Below, piece after piece: positions 1 through 4,942 of a stretch of 5,134 nucleotides of DNA (its first letter is position 1; every line of letters starts with the position of its first letter). The DNA is from Pedosphaera sp. (GTDB taxonomy: Bacteria; Verrucomicrobiota; Verrucomicrobiae; Limisphaerales; Pedosphaeraceae). The notes beneath the pieces are model-generated. The model did no database searches, was not told where the DNA came from, and saw nothing but the letters and a program-made list of their open reading frames with translations. The translations under genes were made by a program, and so were the position numbers. The DNA lies in the NCBI GenBank assembly GCA_028293265.1, contig JAQGPB010000071.1, forward strand, positions 1 through 5,134, written 5' to 3'.

Positions 1-1
1 G

Positions 2-364
2 ATAAAACAGGGTGAGTCTTTTTGGTCGCCGCCTGCGCGACGGATTGTGCAGGCAATGTTTCCCGCTTTGTTGGCAGGGCTTGTTGTCAGCTTTAACATC
101 GGAGACAACCTTGATGTTACGCTCGCCTGGGTCATTTTTTACGCTTTGGCTTTGCATGCCGCTGGTTCTTACATGCCGCGCGGCATTCGCCTATTCGCGT
201 GGCTATTGCTTCTGGCGGGGCTTGGATTAGGCACATATTATGAGAGCGGACCTCGGCCCCGGGTATTTTCCGCAAACCTTGTGATGGGCCTTTTGTTCGG
301 ATTCACTCATCTGGCCTATGGCATCTATTTGTATTTCACCGAACCGCGGAAGAATGAAACGTGA
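2..364 (+). CDS. Partial conserved integral membrane protein (5' end outside window)
   Basis: This is the C-terminal part (120 codons visible) of a small multi-pass membrane protein of unknown function. The frame is open to the window edge and reads KQGESFWSPPARRIVQAM before the first hydrophobic helix. The FWSPPARR stretch looks like a conserved cytoplasmic segment, so the true start probably lies upstream and the GTG at 47 and ATG at 56 are internal. Hydrophobic segments lie at about residues 19-33, 40-55, 65-80 and 92-113, suggesting four membrane helices in the visible part. A short basic tail (EPRKNET) follows. The stop TGA overlaps the GTG start of the following winged-helix regulator, so the two are probably co-translated. 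From memory, small membrane proteins of this style occur next to such regulators. No catalytic motif is visible. GC is about 53% in the lines counted, lower than the genes further right. Confidence 0.75.
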   Translation: MKQGESFWSPPARRIVQAMFPALLAGLVVSFNIGDNLDVTLAWVIFYALALHAAGSYMPRGIRLFAWLLLLAGLGLGTYYESGPRPRVFSANLVMGLLFGFTHLAYGIYLYFTEPRKNET

Positions 365-669
365 ATCCGGAACCATTTCTCAACCTCGACCGGGTCATTC
401 ACGAGAAGGGGCGGCTGGGCATCATGTCGTTGCTCGCCGCCACGCCGGAGCTTTCGTTTACAGAACTGCGCGACACGCTGGGCATGACGGATGGCAACGT
501 GACCACGCACATCCGCACGTTGCAGGAAGCGGGTTATGTCTCCGTTGCCAAGTCGTACGAGAACAACCGCCCGCACACCACCTGCACGCTCACTCCCTTG
601 GGGCGCAAAGCTTTCTCGGCCTACATCAATCTGCTGGAGCAGATCGTCCAGCAGACAAAAAATAAATAA
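361..669 (+). CDS. Winged-helix transcriptional regulator (MarR/ArsR-like, HTH_34 type)
   Basis: A 102-residue single-domain DNA-binding protein. It opens with NLDRVIHEKGRLGIMSLLA (residues 8-26), the typical first helix of the compact winged-helix family (Pfam 'winged helix DNA-binding domain', PF13601 type). Helix 2 is FTELRDTLGM (33-42). The recognition helix is about 43-57 (TDGNVTTHIRTLQEAG). The wing is 59-78, and a C-terminal helix (81-99) probably serves dimerisation. There is no metal-binding cysteine pair and no ligand domain, so the signal is unknown. The GTG start at 361 is chosen because a GGAAGA stretch (348-353) sits 7 nt upstream and the start overlaps the TGA of the preceding membrane-protein gene in a GTGA junction, which implies translational coupling. 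In this family the regulator often controls its own small operon; that role is inferred here. The family call is secure, the target is not known. Confidence 0.88.
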   Translation: MNPEPFLNLDRVIHEKGRLGIMSLLAATPELSFTELRDTLGMTDGNVTTHIRTLQEAGYVSVAKSYENNRPHTTCTLTPLGRKAFSAYINLLEQIVQQTKNK

Positions 670-708
670 ATGAACTCTTTGAACGAAACGGGAGCAGCTT
701 GGTCTTTA

Positions 709-725
709 ACTTTGTATTGCAAAGT
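709..725 (+). promoter_or_regulatory. Inverted repeat ACTTTG-N5-CAAAGT just upstream of ispH
   Basis: A perfect 6-bp dyad with a 5-nt loop (TATTG) ends 9 nt before the preferred ispH ATG at 735. The right arm overlaps the only Shine-Dalgarno-like bases (AAGTGA, 722-727), so in RNA a hairpin here could mask ribosome binding; in DNA it could be an operator. The stem is AT-rich and short, so chance is a real possibility. Confidence 0.25.
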
Positions 726-734
726 GAACACAAT

Positions 735-1595
735 ATGAGAATCATCCGAGCGGAACATCTGGGCATGTGTTTTGGGGTGCGGGATGCCATTACGCTGGCC
801 CGCAACACCACCGCGCCGCTGACCATCCTGGGCGATTTGGTCCACAACGAAACCGTCCTTTCCGACCTGCGCGCCCGCGGGATCAGCATCAAGCAACAGT
901 TGGGCGAAGTCACCACGCCGAACGTAATGATCACGGCCCACGGCACTTCCGAACGAGCACTCAATGAAATCAAACGCCGAGGCTTGAATGTTCTTGAAGC
1001 GACTTGCCCGCTCGTGAGGGTTGCGCATCAAGCGGTCATGGAACTGGCCGCCACCGGGTTTCATCCGGTCATCATCGGCAAACGCGAGCATGTGGAAGTG
1101 CGCGGTTTGACCGGCGATCTGCAAGTTTTCGACGTAGTGCTGGATGAGGCGGAGGTGATGGAACTGACGGAGCGAGAACGGTTTGGCATCGCGGCGCAAA
1201 CGACGCAGCCGATTGAAAAGGTTGAATGCTTGGTCAGCCTGATCCAGCAACGGTTTCCCAAGTCGGAAGTACGTTTTGTTGACACCGTCTGCCGTCCGAC
1301 GAAACAGCGGCAGAGCGCGGCGGTGGAACTGGCGCAACAGTGCGATGTGGTGGTGGTGATCGGTGGGGCGCATAGCAACAACACGCATGAACTGGTCGCG
1401 ACCTGCCGGCGACATTGCGCGCGGGTGCATCACGTGCAGGACGCGAACGGTTTGCGGGCAGAGTGGTTTGAGGGGGCGGAAACGGTTGGTATTACTGCTG
1501 GAACCTCCACGCCGGATGGGCTGATTAATTTTGTAGAAGGGCGAATTTTTGAATTCGCGTCGTGTCGGCAGGAAACGGCTTTAACGAGAAATTAA
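735..1595 (+). CDS. ispH: 4-hydroxy-3-methylbut-2-enyl diphosphate reductase (IspH/LytB)
   Basis: This cytosolic [4Fe-4S] enzyme catalyses the last step of the MEP pathway, reducing HMBPP to IPP and DMAPP. The 286-residue protein keeps the three cluster cysteines: C12 in LGMCFGVRDA, C91 in EATCPLV and C186 in DTVCRPT (E. coli C12, C96, C197). Substrate-site residues are also present: H37 (LVHNE), H69 (AHG), H119 and the catalytic-acid equivalent E121 (EHVEVRG), T156/T157 (QTT), S214-N216 (HSNNT) and S258 (TAGTSTP). The ATG at 735 is preferred because it places C12 exactly as in E. coli. A TTG at 699 would add 12 residues (MVFNFVLQSEHN) with no family likeness. Ribosome-binding signal is weak (AAGTGA). 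The protein is about 30 residues shorter than E. coli IspH, mostly because the C-terminal tail is missing, and looks functional. It stands 65 nt after the regulator and is probably transcribed separately. Confidence 0.97.
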   Translation: MRIIRAEHLGMCFGVRDAITLARNTTAPLTILGDLVHNETVLSDLRARGISIKQQLGEVTTPNVMITAHGTSERALNEIKRRGLNVLEATCPLVRVAHQAVMELAATGFHPVIIGKREHVEVRGLTGDLQVFDVVLDEAEVMELTERERFGIAAQTTQPIEKVECLVSLIQQRFPKSEVRFVDTVCRPTKQRQSAAVELAQQCDVVVVIGGAHSNNTHELVATCRRHCARVHHVQDANGLRAEWFEGAETVGITAGTSTPDGLINFVEGRIFEFASCRQETALTRN

Positions 1596-1638
1596 ATCCC
1601 AGGCAACCAATGGATGCTGGAGTTAGAGGTTACGACCG

Positions 1639-1822
1639 CCCTCACCATGAACCGGAATTTTGAACAGGAGGAAACAGAGGAAACGGAGGTGGCAGCGCAC
1701 GGCCACGGGAAAACCCTTCTCTCCCTGTTTGCTCTGTTAGCTCCTGTAGAATTATTGTCCCGTTCGGCTTCCGAAAGCGGTGTCGCGCTGCGCTTGCCAC
1801 CGCACTCCAAAACCTGGTGGAG
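1639..1822 (+). repeat. Composite dispersed repeat, left copy (full, with hairpin)
   Basis: This is the first of two same-orientation copies that bracket the ferritin-like gene. Shared pieces, in order, are CCCTCACC (1639-1646 = 2875-2882), a block starting ACCGGAATTTTG (1651-1675 = 2899-2923, one mismatch in 25) and a 46-bp identical core (1772-1817 = 2972-3017), followed by GGAG in both. The copies differ in the segment between block and core: 96 nt here, 48 nt in the right copy. Relative to the right copy this one lacks 12 nt near 1646. On the reverse strand the core translates to ECGGKRSATPL, which I recall from many spurious hypothetical proteins in verrucomicrobial genomes. It is most simply a genome-wide intergenic repeat family. 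Confidence 0.88.
1664..1747 (+). repeat. Imperfect long inverted repeat (hairpin) inside left repeat copy
   Basis: The purine-rich left arm 1664-1689 pairs with the pyrimidine-rich right arm 1722-1747. The outer stem is ACAGGAG (1664-1670) with CTCCTGT (1741-1747). After a 2-nt mismatch, AACAGAG (1673-1679) pairs with CTCTGTT (1732-1738). After one more mismatch, AAAC (1681-1684) pairs with GTTT (1727-1730), followed by weaker G-U-containing pairing. A small GGG-AAAA-CCC hairpin (1707-1716) caps the loop. The right repeat copy retains part of the left arm but no right arm. Such a structure could fold in RNA or be a relic of a palindromic mobile repeat. There is no T-tract, so a classical terminator is unlikely. 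Confidence 0.7.
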
Positions 1823-1862
1823 TTGCGGGTGGTTCAGCGGTTCAATGCACGAAATTTCCTGT

Positions 1863-1885
1863 GTGTTTAGGGCGGGCTTAAACAC
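1863..1885 (+). promoter_or_regulatory. Perfect dyad GTGTTTA-N9-TAAACAC upstream of ferritin-like gene
   Basis: A perfect 7-bp inverted repeat with a 9-nt GC-rich centre (GGGCGGGCT) lies 72 nt upstream of the ferritin-like start codon. The arm spacing (16 bp centre to centre) and position suit a dimeric regulator's operator. A transcribed hairpin is also possible, but there is no T-run after it. No clear -35/-10 pair could be placed around it, so the role is only a candidate. Confidence 0.3.
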
Positions 1886-1943
1886 TAACCTTTCCGTGCA
1901 TTATCCATCCAGAATTTTGCGCAGTCAAAAAACAACATCAAAC

Positions 1944-1950
1944 AAGGAGG
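1944..1950 (+). promoter_or_regulatory. Strong Shine-Dalgarno AAGGAGG
   Basis: AAGGAGG followed by a 7-nt spacer (GGGTTCC) precedes the ATG at 1958. It is a full-strength ribosome-binding site, by far the best in the window, and it fixes the start of the ferritin-like gene. The other genes here have weak or no such signal. Confidence 0.85.
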
Positions 1951-1957
1951 GGGTTCC

Positions 1958-2749
1958 ATGAATCATGCCAAATGGATCGGTCACTTTAACAAAAACCGGC
2001 TGGACCGGCCCGAGCCGGACTGGTCGGCGCCGGTCACGGTGCCGCCGCAAGTGCTGGCGCCGATGCTCAAATCCATTGAACAATTTCGCCTGGGAGATGG
2101 CGGGGGACCGGCATCGTTGATTGCGCACGATGCCGGGAAATTTCGGAACAGATCGGAAGAAATACGCGCCATCGTGGATCTATGGTTTCGCGAGGAAGCG
2201 GAGCACGCGCGACTGCTCGGCTGCGCGGTGGACCGGTTTGGCGGTCGCCACATCAAATCGCACTGGAGTTTCACGGCGTTTTGCCTGTGCCGGCGGGCCT
2301 TGGGCGTGCGGTTCGAACTGCAAATCCTGTTGCTGACCGAACTCGTCAGCACGGCCTATTACCGGGTGCTTTGCGCGCATTCGCCGGACGCGCCGGTGGC
2401 GGATATGTGCCGCCTCATTTTGCGGGATGAAGCGGGCCATGTGGCGTTTCATCGTGACCGGCTGGCGGACGCGGGGCGGTCATCGCTCGGCTTGGGCGGC
2501 GCGTTTTGGCAGACGCAATTCTGGATCTTTGGCCACGCGGCGGCGGCGATGCTCTGGGTGAATCACGGGGCGTGCCTCACGGCCATCGGCGGTTCGCGCC
2601 GGGAATATTTTCACGAAGTGCGGCGGCAACTGGGGCGTTTCATCATGTCGCTGGACCGGTTGAGCGAATCGCTGACGGAGCGGGTTTACGCGGCGGCGCT
2701 GGCGGCTTCTGCCTGCAGTGGAAAGACATTGGAAACAGCCCACGAATAG
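1958..2749 (+). CDS. Ferritin-like diiron-type protein, substrate unknown
   Basis: A 263-residue soluble protein predicted to be a four-helix-bundle ferritin-like protein. The non-haem diiron ligand pattern is visible: a first acidic ligand candidate in QFRLGDGGG (D47, or E41 nearby), an ExxH in WFREEAEHARLL (E80/H83), a glutamate in LLLTELVSTAYYRVL (E128), and a second ExxH in ILRDEAGHVAFHRDRL (E158/H161). This E...ExxH...E...ExxH order is shared by rubrerythrin-like proteins, ribonucleotide reductase R2, acyl-ACP desaturases and N-oxygenases such as AurF. The length and the long, tryptophan/alanine-rich C-terminal region (182-210) fit an oxidase or hydroxylase-like member better than a storage ferritin. 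No signal peptide is present. The reaction cannot be named from the sequence. The gene stands alone between two copies of a non-coding repeat, with its own strong ribosome-binding site. Its GC-rich codon use resembles ispH and the gene at 3085. Confidence 0.82.
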   Translation: MNHAKWIGHFNKNRLDRPEPDWSAPVTVPPQVLAPMLKSIEQFRLGDGGGPASLIAHDAGKFRNRSEEIRAIVDLWFREEAEHARLLGCAVDRFGGRHIKSHWSFTAFCLCRRALGVRFELQILLLTELVSTAYYRVLCAHSPDAPVADMCRLILRDEAGHVAFHRDRLADAGRSSLGLGGAFWQTQFWIFGHAAAAMLWVNHGACLTAIGGSRREYFHEVRRQLGRFIMSLDRLSESLTERVYAAALAASACSGKTLETAHE

Positions 2750-2874
2750 GTTGCGCACCTGACTGGTAAAGGGCGTGAGAATCGGCTATAGAAAGTCGGC
2801 AATATTATGTCTGGAAGAACAGGAATTAACGCCCGTTCAAATAATACGATGCGCCTCATTTTGGCGCGGCGTCC

Positions 2875-3022
2875 CCCTCACCCCGGCCCGCTCCATAAAC
2901 CGGAATTTTGCACAGGAGGAAACGGAGGGAACGAAGAGGGCGCCGGAAGCACTGATAAAGGCTGGGCGGATCGAAAGCGGTGTCGCGCTGCGCTTGCCAC
3001 CGCACTCCAAAACCTGGCGGAG
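2875..3022 (+). repeat. Composite dispersed repeat, right copy (shortened, no hairpin)
   Basis: This is the second copy of the element at 1639-1822, in the same orientation. It holds CCCTCACC, then a 12-nt segment (CCGGCCCGCTCC) absent from the left copy, then the ACCGGAATTTTG block (2899-2923), a 48-nt unrelated middle and the 46-bp core (2972-3017), identical base for base to 1772-1817. The core copies lie exactly 1,200 bp apart, with the whole ferritin-like gene between them. The middle lacks the right arm of the long hairpin, so this copy is probably a deletion derivative or a different subtype of the same family. Confidence 0.88.
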
Positions 3023-3040
3023 GTTTGGCGGGCCGTGATG

Positions 3041-3061
3041 GGCGTAAGCGCCGTTTTTTTT
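3041..3061 (+). terminator. Weak terminator-like hairpin with T8 tract
   Basis: GGCG (3041-3044), loop TAAG, CGCC (3049-3052), then G and eight T (3054-3061). The T-tract is convincing but the stem is only 4 bp, short for an intrinsic terminator. It sits 23 nt before the start at 3085, which leaves no room for a promoter downstream of it. It may be a leaky terminator or attenuator for read-through from the left, or chance. Confidence 0.3.
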
Positions 3062-3084
3062 GTTGAACAACTGATTCGAACATT

Positions 3085-3792
3085 ATGAAAGAGCGAACAC
3101 GTTGGTTGACGGTCGCGGCTTATGCCGTGGCGATGGCCTGGCTCGAATCATCGGTGGTGTTTTACCTGCGCACGTTGTCCGACCGCATTGACCCGCACCA
3201 AACCGAGCCGCTGCCGCAAGTCGCGGGCCTGGCCGGGGTGGAATTGTGGCGCGAGGCGGCGACGCTGTTCATGCTTTTCGCCGTGGGGATGCTGGCGGGG
3301 AAAAACTGGCGCAGCCGCTGGGGCTATGCGGCGATTGCCTTCGGCGTCTGGGACATTTTCTATTACATCTTCCTCAAGGTCATCATCCGCTGGCCGAACT
3401 CACTCACCGATTGGGATCTGCTTTTTTTGCTGCCGCTGCCGTGGTGGGGGCCGGTAATCGCGCCGGTGCTGATTGCGACCCTGATGATCCTGTGGGGAAC
3501 GCTCGCGAGCCAATGGGAACATCAACGCCGGTTCCGCTCCGAGTGGCGCGCGTGGGGCATCAACTTCGCGGGCATCCTGCTGGGCCTGTATGTGTTCATG
3601 GAAGACGCGATCCGCGTTGCCGGCCAGGGCGAGGACGCCTTGCGCATGATGTTGCCGACGCGGTTTGACTGGCCGCTGTTTGCGGTCGCGTTGCTCCTGA
3701 TGACTGCGCCGGTGCTCTCGTGCGGTCGGCATATTCGCCGCGTCCGGGTGCAGGTCCCGACGTCCAATCTAAATGAAGAAGCGATGACATGA
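3085..3792 (+). CDS. Conserved six-helix membrane protein, function unknown
   Basis: A 235-residue integral membrane protein with about six hydrophobic segments (roughly 8-28, 56-72, 79-100, 121-141, 157-174, 196-213). Polar residues set into the membrane segments look conserved in character: E21 in WLESSVVFYLR, E53/R56/E57 in ELWREAATLFML, D90 in FGVWDIFYYIFLK, W103-P104, and the LLFLLPLPWWGPVIAPVL stretch (112-129). I recall this set of motifs from a family of uncharacterised bacterial membrane proteins but cannot name a function. Charged residues inside helices (E21, E57, D90) suggest ion, metal or small-molecule binding; this is inference. The ATG at 3085 lacks a clear Shine-Dalgarno. The stop overlaps the next start by 4 nt (ATGA, 3789-3792), so it heads a probable three-gene operon. 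The C-terminal tail from about 214 is basic and probably cytoplasmic. Confidence 0.88.
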   Translation: MKERTRWLTVAAYAVAMAWLESSVVFYLRTLSDRIDPHQTEPLPQVAGLAGVELWREAATLFMLFAVGMLAGKNWRSRWGYAAIAFGVWDIFYYIFLKVIIRWPNSLTDWDLLFLLPLPWWGPVIAPVLIATLMILWGTLASQWEHQRRFRSEWRAWGINFAGILLGLYVFMEDAIRVAGQGEDALRMMLPTRFDWPLFAVALLLMTAPVLSCGRHIRRVRVQVPTSNLNEEAMT

Positions 3793-4238
3793 AAAACTTT
3801 CATGACATTGTGCATGCCGTTGGTGGTTTGGTCGTTTTGGGCCTTTGGAGCGTGCCGATTGCCCGCGGCATTAAGTTCCTGGCATACGCTTCGCACGTTT
3901 ATGCCGAAGAACGGAGCATCAATTCCTATAACGATTACGCATACGGTCGTGAAATTCTTTTCGCTTATATTGTCGGTTTGCTGATCTCGGCGGGTCTTGT
4001 CTGGCTGCACCATTGGACAAAGGTCGGATTGCTCTGGGCACACTTTGGTGTTTCATGGATTGGAGTTTTGTTTATCATCCATGAGCAGCCGGAAGCGGTG
4101 ATAACTTTGATCCCTGGTTTCGCCCCTATGTTGGTGACTGCGGGGTACGCTGTGCTCGGACTGGCGGGGTTGGCGGCTTCAATCGGCAATTGCAGCGTTA
4201 AATACGCTGCGAAAAATTTTTCAAAAAACACGATTTAA
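3789..4238 (+). CDS. Small four-helix membrane protein, unrecognised
   Basis: A 149-residue protein I do not recognise. Hydrophobic segments lie at about 10-32, 55-72, 80-96 and 108-131. A polar loop between the first and second (about 36-54) is rich in Tyr, Asn, Glu and Arg (VYAEERSINSYNDYAYGRE). Histidines cluster in and near the second and third helices (WLHHW at 72-76, H84, H97). The start ATG overlaps the stop of the preceding gene (ATGA), with a weak AAGAAG upstream, so translation is probably coupled. The stop is 2 nt before the next gene. GC by my count is about 49%, against roughly 60-70% in sampled lines of the flanking genes, which hints at a different origin or relaxed constraint. 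The frame is intact and hydrophobic throughout, which supports a real gene. A role tied to its two membrane neighbours is inferred from the operon only. Confidence 0.75.
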   Translation: MKNFHDIVHAVGGLVVLGLWSVPIARGIKFLAYASHVYAEERSINSYNDYAYGREILFAYIVGLLISAGLVWLHHWTKVGLLWAHFGVSWIGVLFIIHEQPEAVITLIPGFAPMLVTAGYAVLGLAGLAASIGNCSVKYAAKNFSKNTI

Positions 4239-4240
4239 TT

Positions 4241-4936
4241 ATGAATGATTCAAAAATGATTTCGCGGCGGGCGACGGGATTTCCATTGCTGGCGTTGCTG
4301 TTCGCCTCGGGCATCGGGGTGATGCTCGCCGGATTGAGGATCGCGCGCACCAACGACTGGCATTATATGCTGCTGCCGGGAAATCTTTTTCTCGCCTGGC
4401 TGCCGCTGGTTTTTGCGCTGGGCGTTTATCATCTGCATCACCGTGGCGAACGCCGCACCGTGCGGCTCGGCGTGCTCGCGGGGCTGTGGCTGCTCTTCTT
4501 TCCCAACGCGCCTTACATCTTCACGGACCTCGTTCACATGTTCACCTGGTTTCGCGTGAATTTCTGGATGGATTTGAGCCTGGTGCTGTTGGTGGCGCTG
4601 ACGGGATTTTTGGTGGGGTTCCTGTCATTGTATCTGATGCAACTGGTGGTGGTGGAGCGGTTCGGACGGGTGGCGGGCTGGATCTTTATTCTGGCGGTGG
4701 CGTGGCTGACCGGTTTTGGCGTTTATCTCGGCCGGTTTTTGCGCTGGAACAGTTGGGACGTGGTGATGCATCCGCTCGGATTGACCCATGCCATCGGGCA
4801 CGTGGCCATCCATCCGCTGGCGGACCCGACTTCGGTGATTTTCCCGACCTTGTTCGCAACTTTTTTGTTTCTGGGATATTTGATGCTGTATGCGCTGACG
4901 CACATGCATCCCGGGGAATTAAAAATTAAAAATTAA
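4241..4936 (+). CDS. DUF1361 family integral membrane protein
   Basis: A 231-residue multi-pass membrane protein matching DUF1361 (PF07099) by its hallmark motifs: NLFLAWLPL (48-56), LWLLFFPNAPYIFTDLVH (82-99), the aromatic-acid MDLSLVLL (110-117) and GVYLGRFLRWNSWD (160-173). About six hydrophobic segments are seen (14-32, 46-63, 76-91, 110-134, 146-165, 198-220). The family is widespread in bacteria and has no established biochemical role that I can cite. The ATG at 4241 follows the preceding stop by 2 nt; an in-frame ATG at 4256 is the alternative, and neither has a visible Shine-Dalgarno. Coupling to the upstream gene is likely. The last six residues (ELKIKN) and the stop are encoded by a TTAAAAA tandem repeat abutting an insertion-sequence end, so the natural C-terminus may have been slightly altered. 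All family motifs are intact. Confidence 0.9.
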   Translation: MNDSKMISRRATGFPLLALLFASGIGVMLAGLRIARTNDWHYMLLPGNLFLAWLPLVFALGVYHLHHRGERRTVRLGVLAGLWLLFFPNAPYIFTDLVHMFTWFRVNFWMDLSLVLLVALTGFLVGFLSLYLMQLVVVERFGRVAGWIFILAVAWLTGFGVYLGRFLRWNSWDVVMHPLGLTHAIGHVAIHPLADPTSVIFPTLFATFLFLGYLMLYALTHMHPGELKIKN

Positions 4937-4942
4937 AAATTA
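4919..4942 (+). repeat. Short tandem repeat (TTAAAAA)x3.4
   Basis: Three full 7-bp units TTAAAAA (4919-4939) plus TTA. It spans the end of the DUF1361 gene and includes its TAA stop (4934-4936). It is the most AT-rich point of the right-hand region and ends where the presumed insertion sequence begins. The last 8 bp (AAAAATTA, 4935-4942) would fit an 8-bp target duplication if the element starts at 4943, but the same bases are also explained by the tandem repeat. Confidence 0.85.

Larger units (their letters stand above)
1596..1957. other. Intergenic region ispH to ferritin-like gene (repeat-bearing)
   Basis: These 362 nt hold no credible gene. The content is the left copy of a composite dispersed repeat (1639-1822) with an internal imperfect hairpin (1664-1747), a GTGTTTA/TAAACAC dyad (1863-1885) and the Shine-Dalgarno of the next gene. 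Open frames on both strands (1614-1961 and 1592-1885) are low-complexity translations of the repeat. No classical terminator with a T-tract follows ispH. Confidence 0.8.
2750..3084. other. Intergenic region ferritin-like gene to membrane-protein operon
   Basis: These 335 nt hold no credible gene. After the stop codon come about 100 nt without recognisable signals, then a small GC hairpin (GCGCC 2851-2855, GGCGC 2863-2867, no T-tract), the right copy of the composite repeat (2875-3022) and a terminator-like GGCG-TAAG-CGCC-T8 element (3041-3061). The overlapping short frames on both strands are translations of the repeat. Confidence 0.78.

Noticed and set aside
699..734. TTG at 699 as an upstream start for ispH
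   Set aside because: It would add 12 residues before the conserved MRIIRAEHLGMC start, shifting the first cluster cysteine away from its usual position; the ATG at 735 fits better.
621..1433. 270-codon open frame on the minus strand opposite ispH
   Set aside because: It is rich in His and Arg with no family likeness, lies antisense to a clearly conserved enzyme, and is explained by GC-rich codon structure.
1592..1885. 97-codon minus-strand frame containing ECGGKRSATPL
   Set aside because: It translates the dispersed repeat; the same peptide arises at 2837-3070 from the second copy. Low complexity and lack of a ribosome-binding site argue against a gene.
1614..1961. 115-codon plus-strand frame in the gap after ispH
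   Set aside because: It consists of repeat sequence and overlaps the Shine-Dalgarno and start of the ferritin-like gene; no domain character.
2851..2867. GCGCC-N7-GGCGC hairpin as terminator of the ferritin-like gene
   Set aside because: The T-run is in the loop rather than after the stem, and it lies 100 nt past the stop; no functional support.
1651..3017. Repeats as a CRISPR array
   Set aside because: There are only two copies 1,200 bp apart with a gene between them, the copies are composite, and there are no regular spacers.
2775..3088. Two plus-strand frames (87 and 93 codons) between the ferritin-like gene and the membrane operon
   Set aside because: Both are alternative readings of the right repeat copy, with no hydrophobic pattern, motif or good ribosome-binding site.
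3522..4043. 173-codon minus-strand frame across the junction of the first two membrane genes
   Set aside because: It is antisense to two coupled hydrophobic genes, with a composition typical of a shadow frame.
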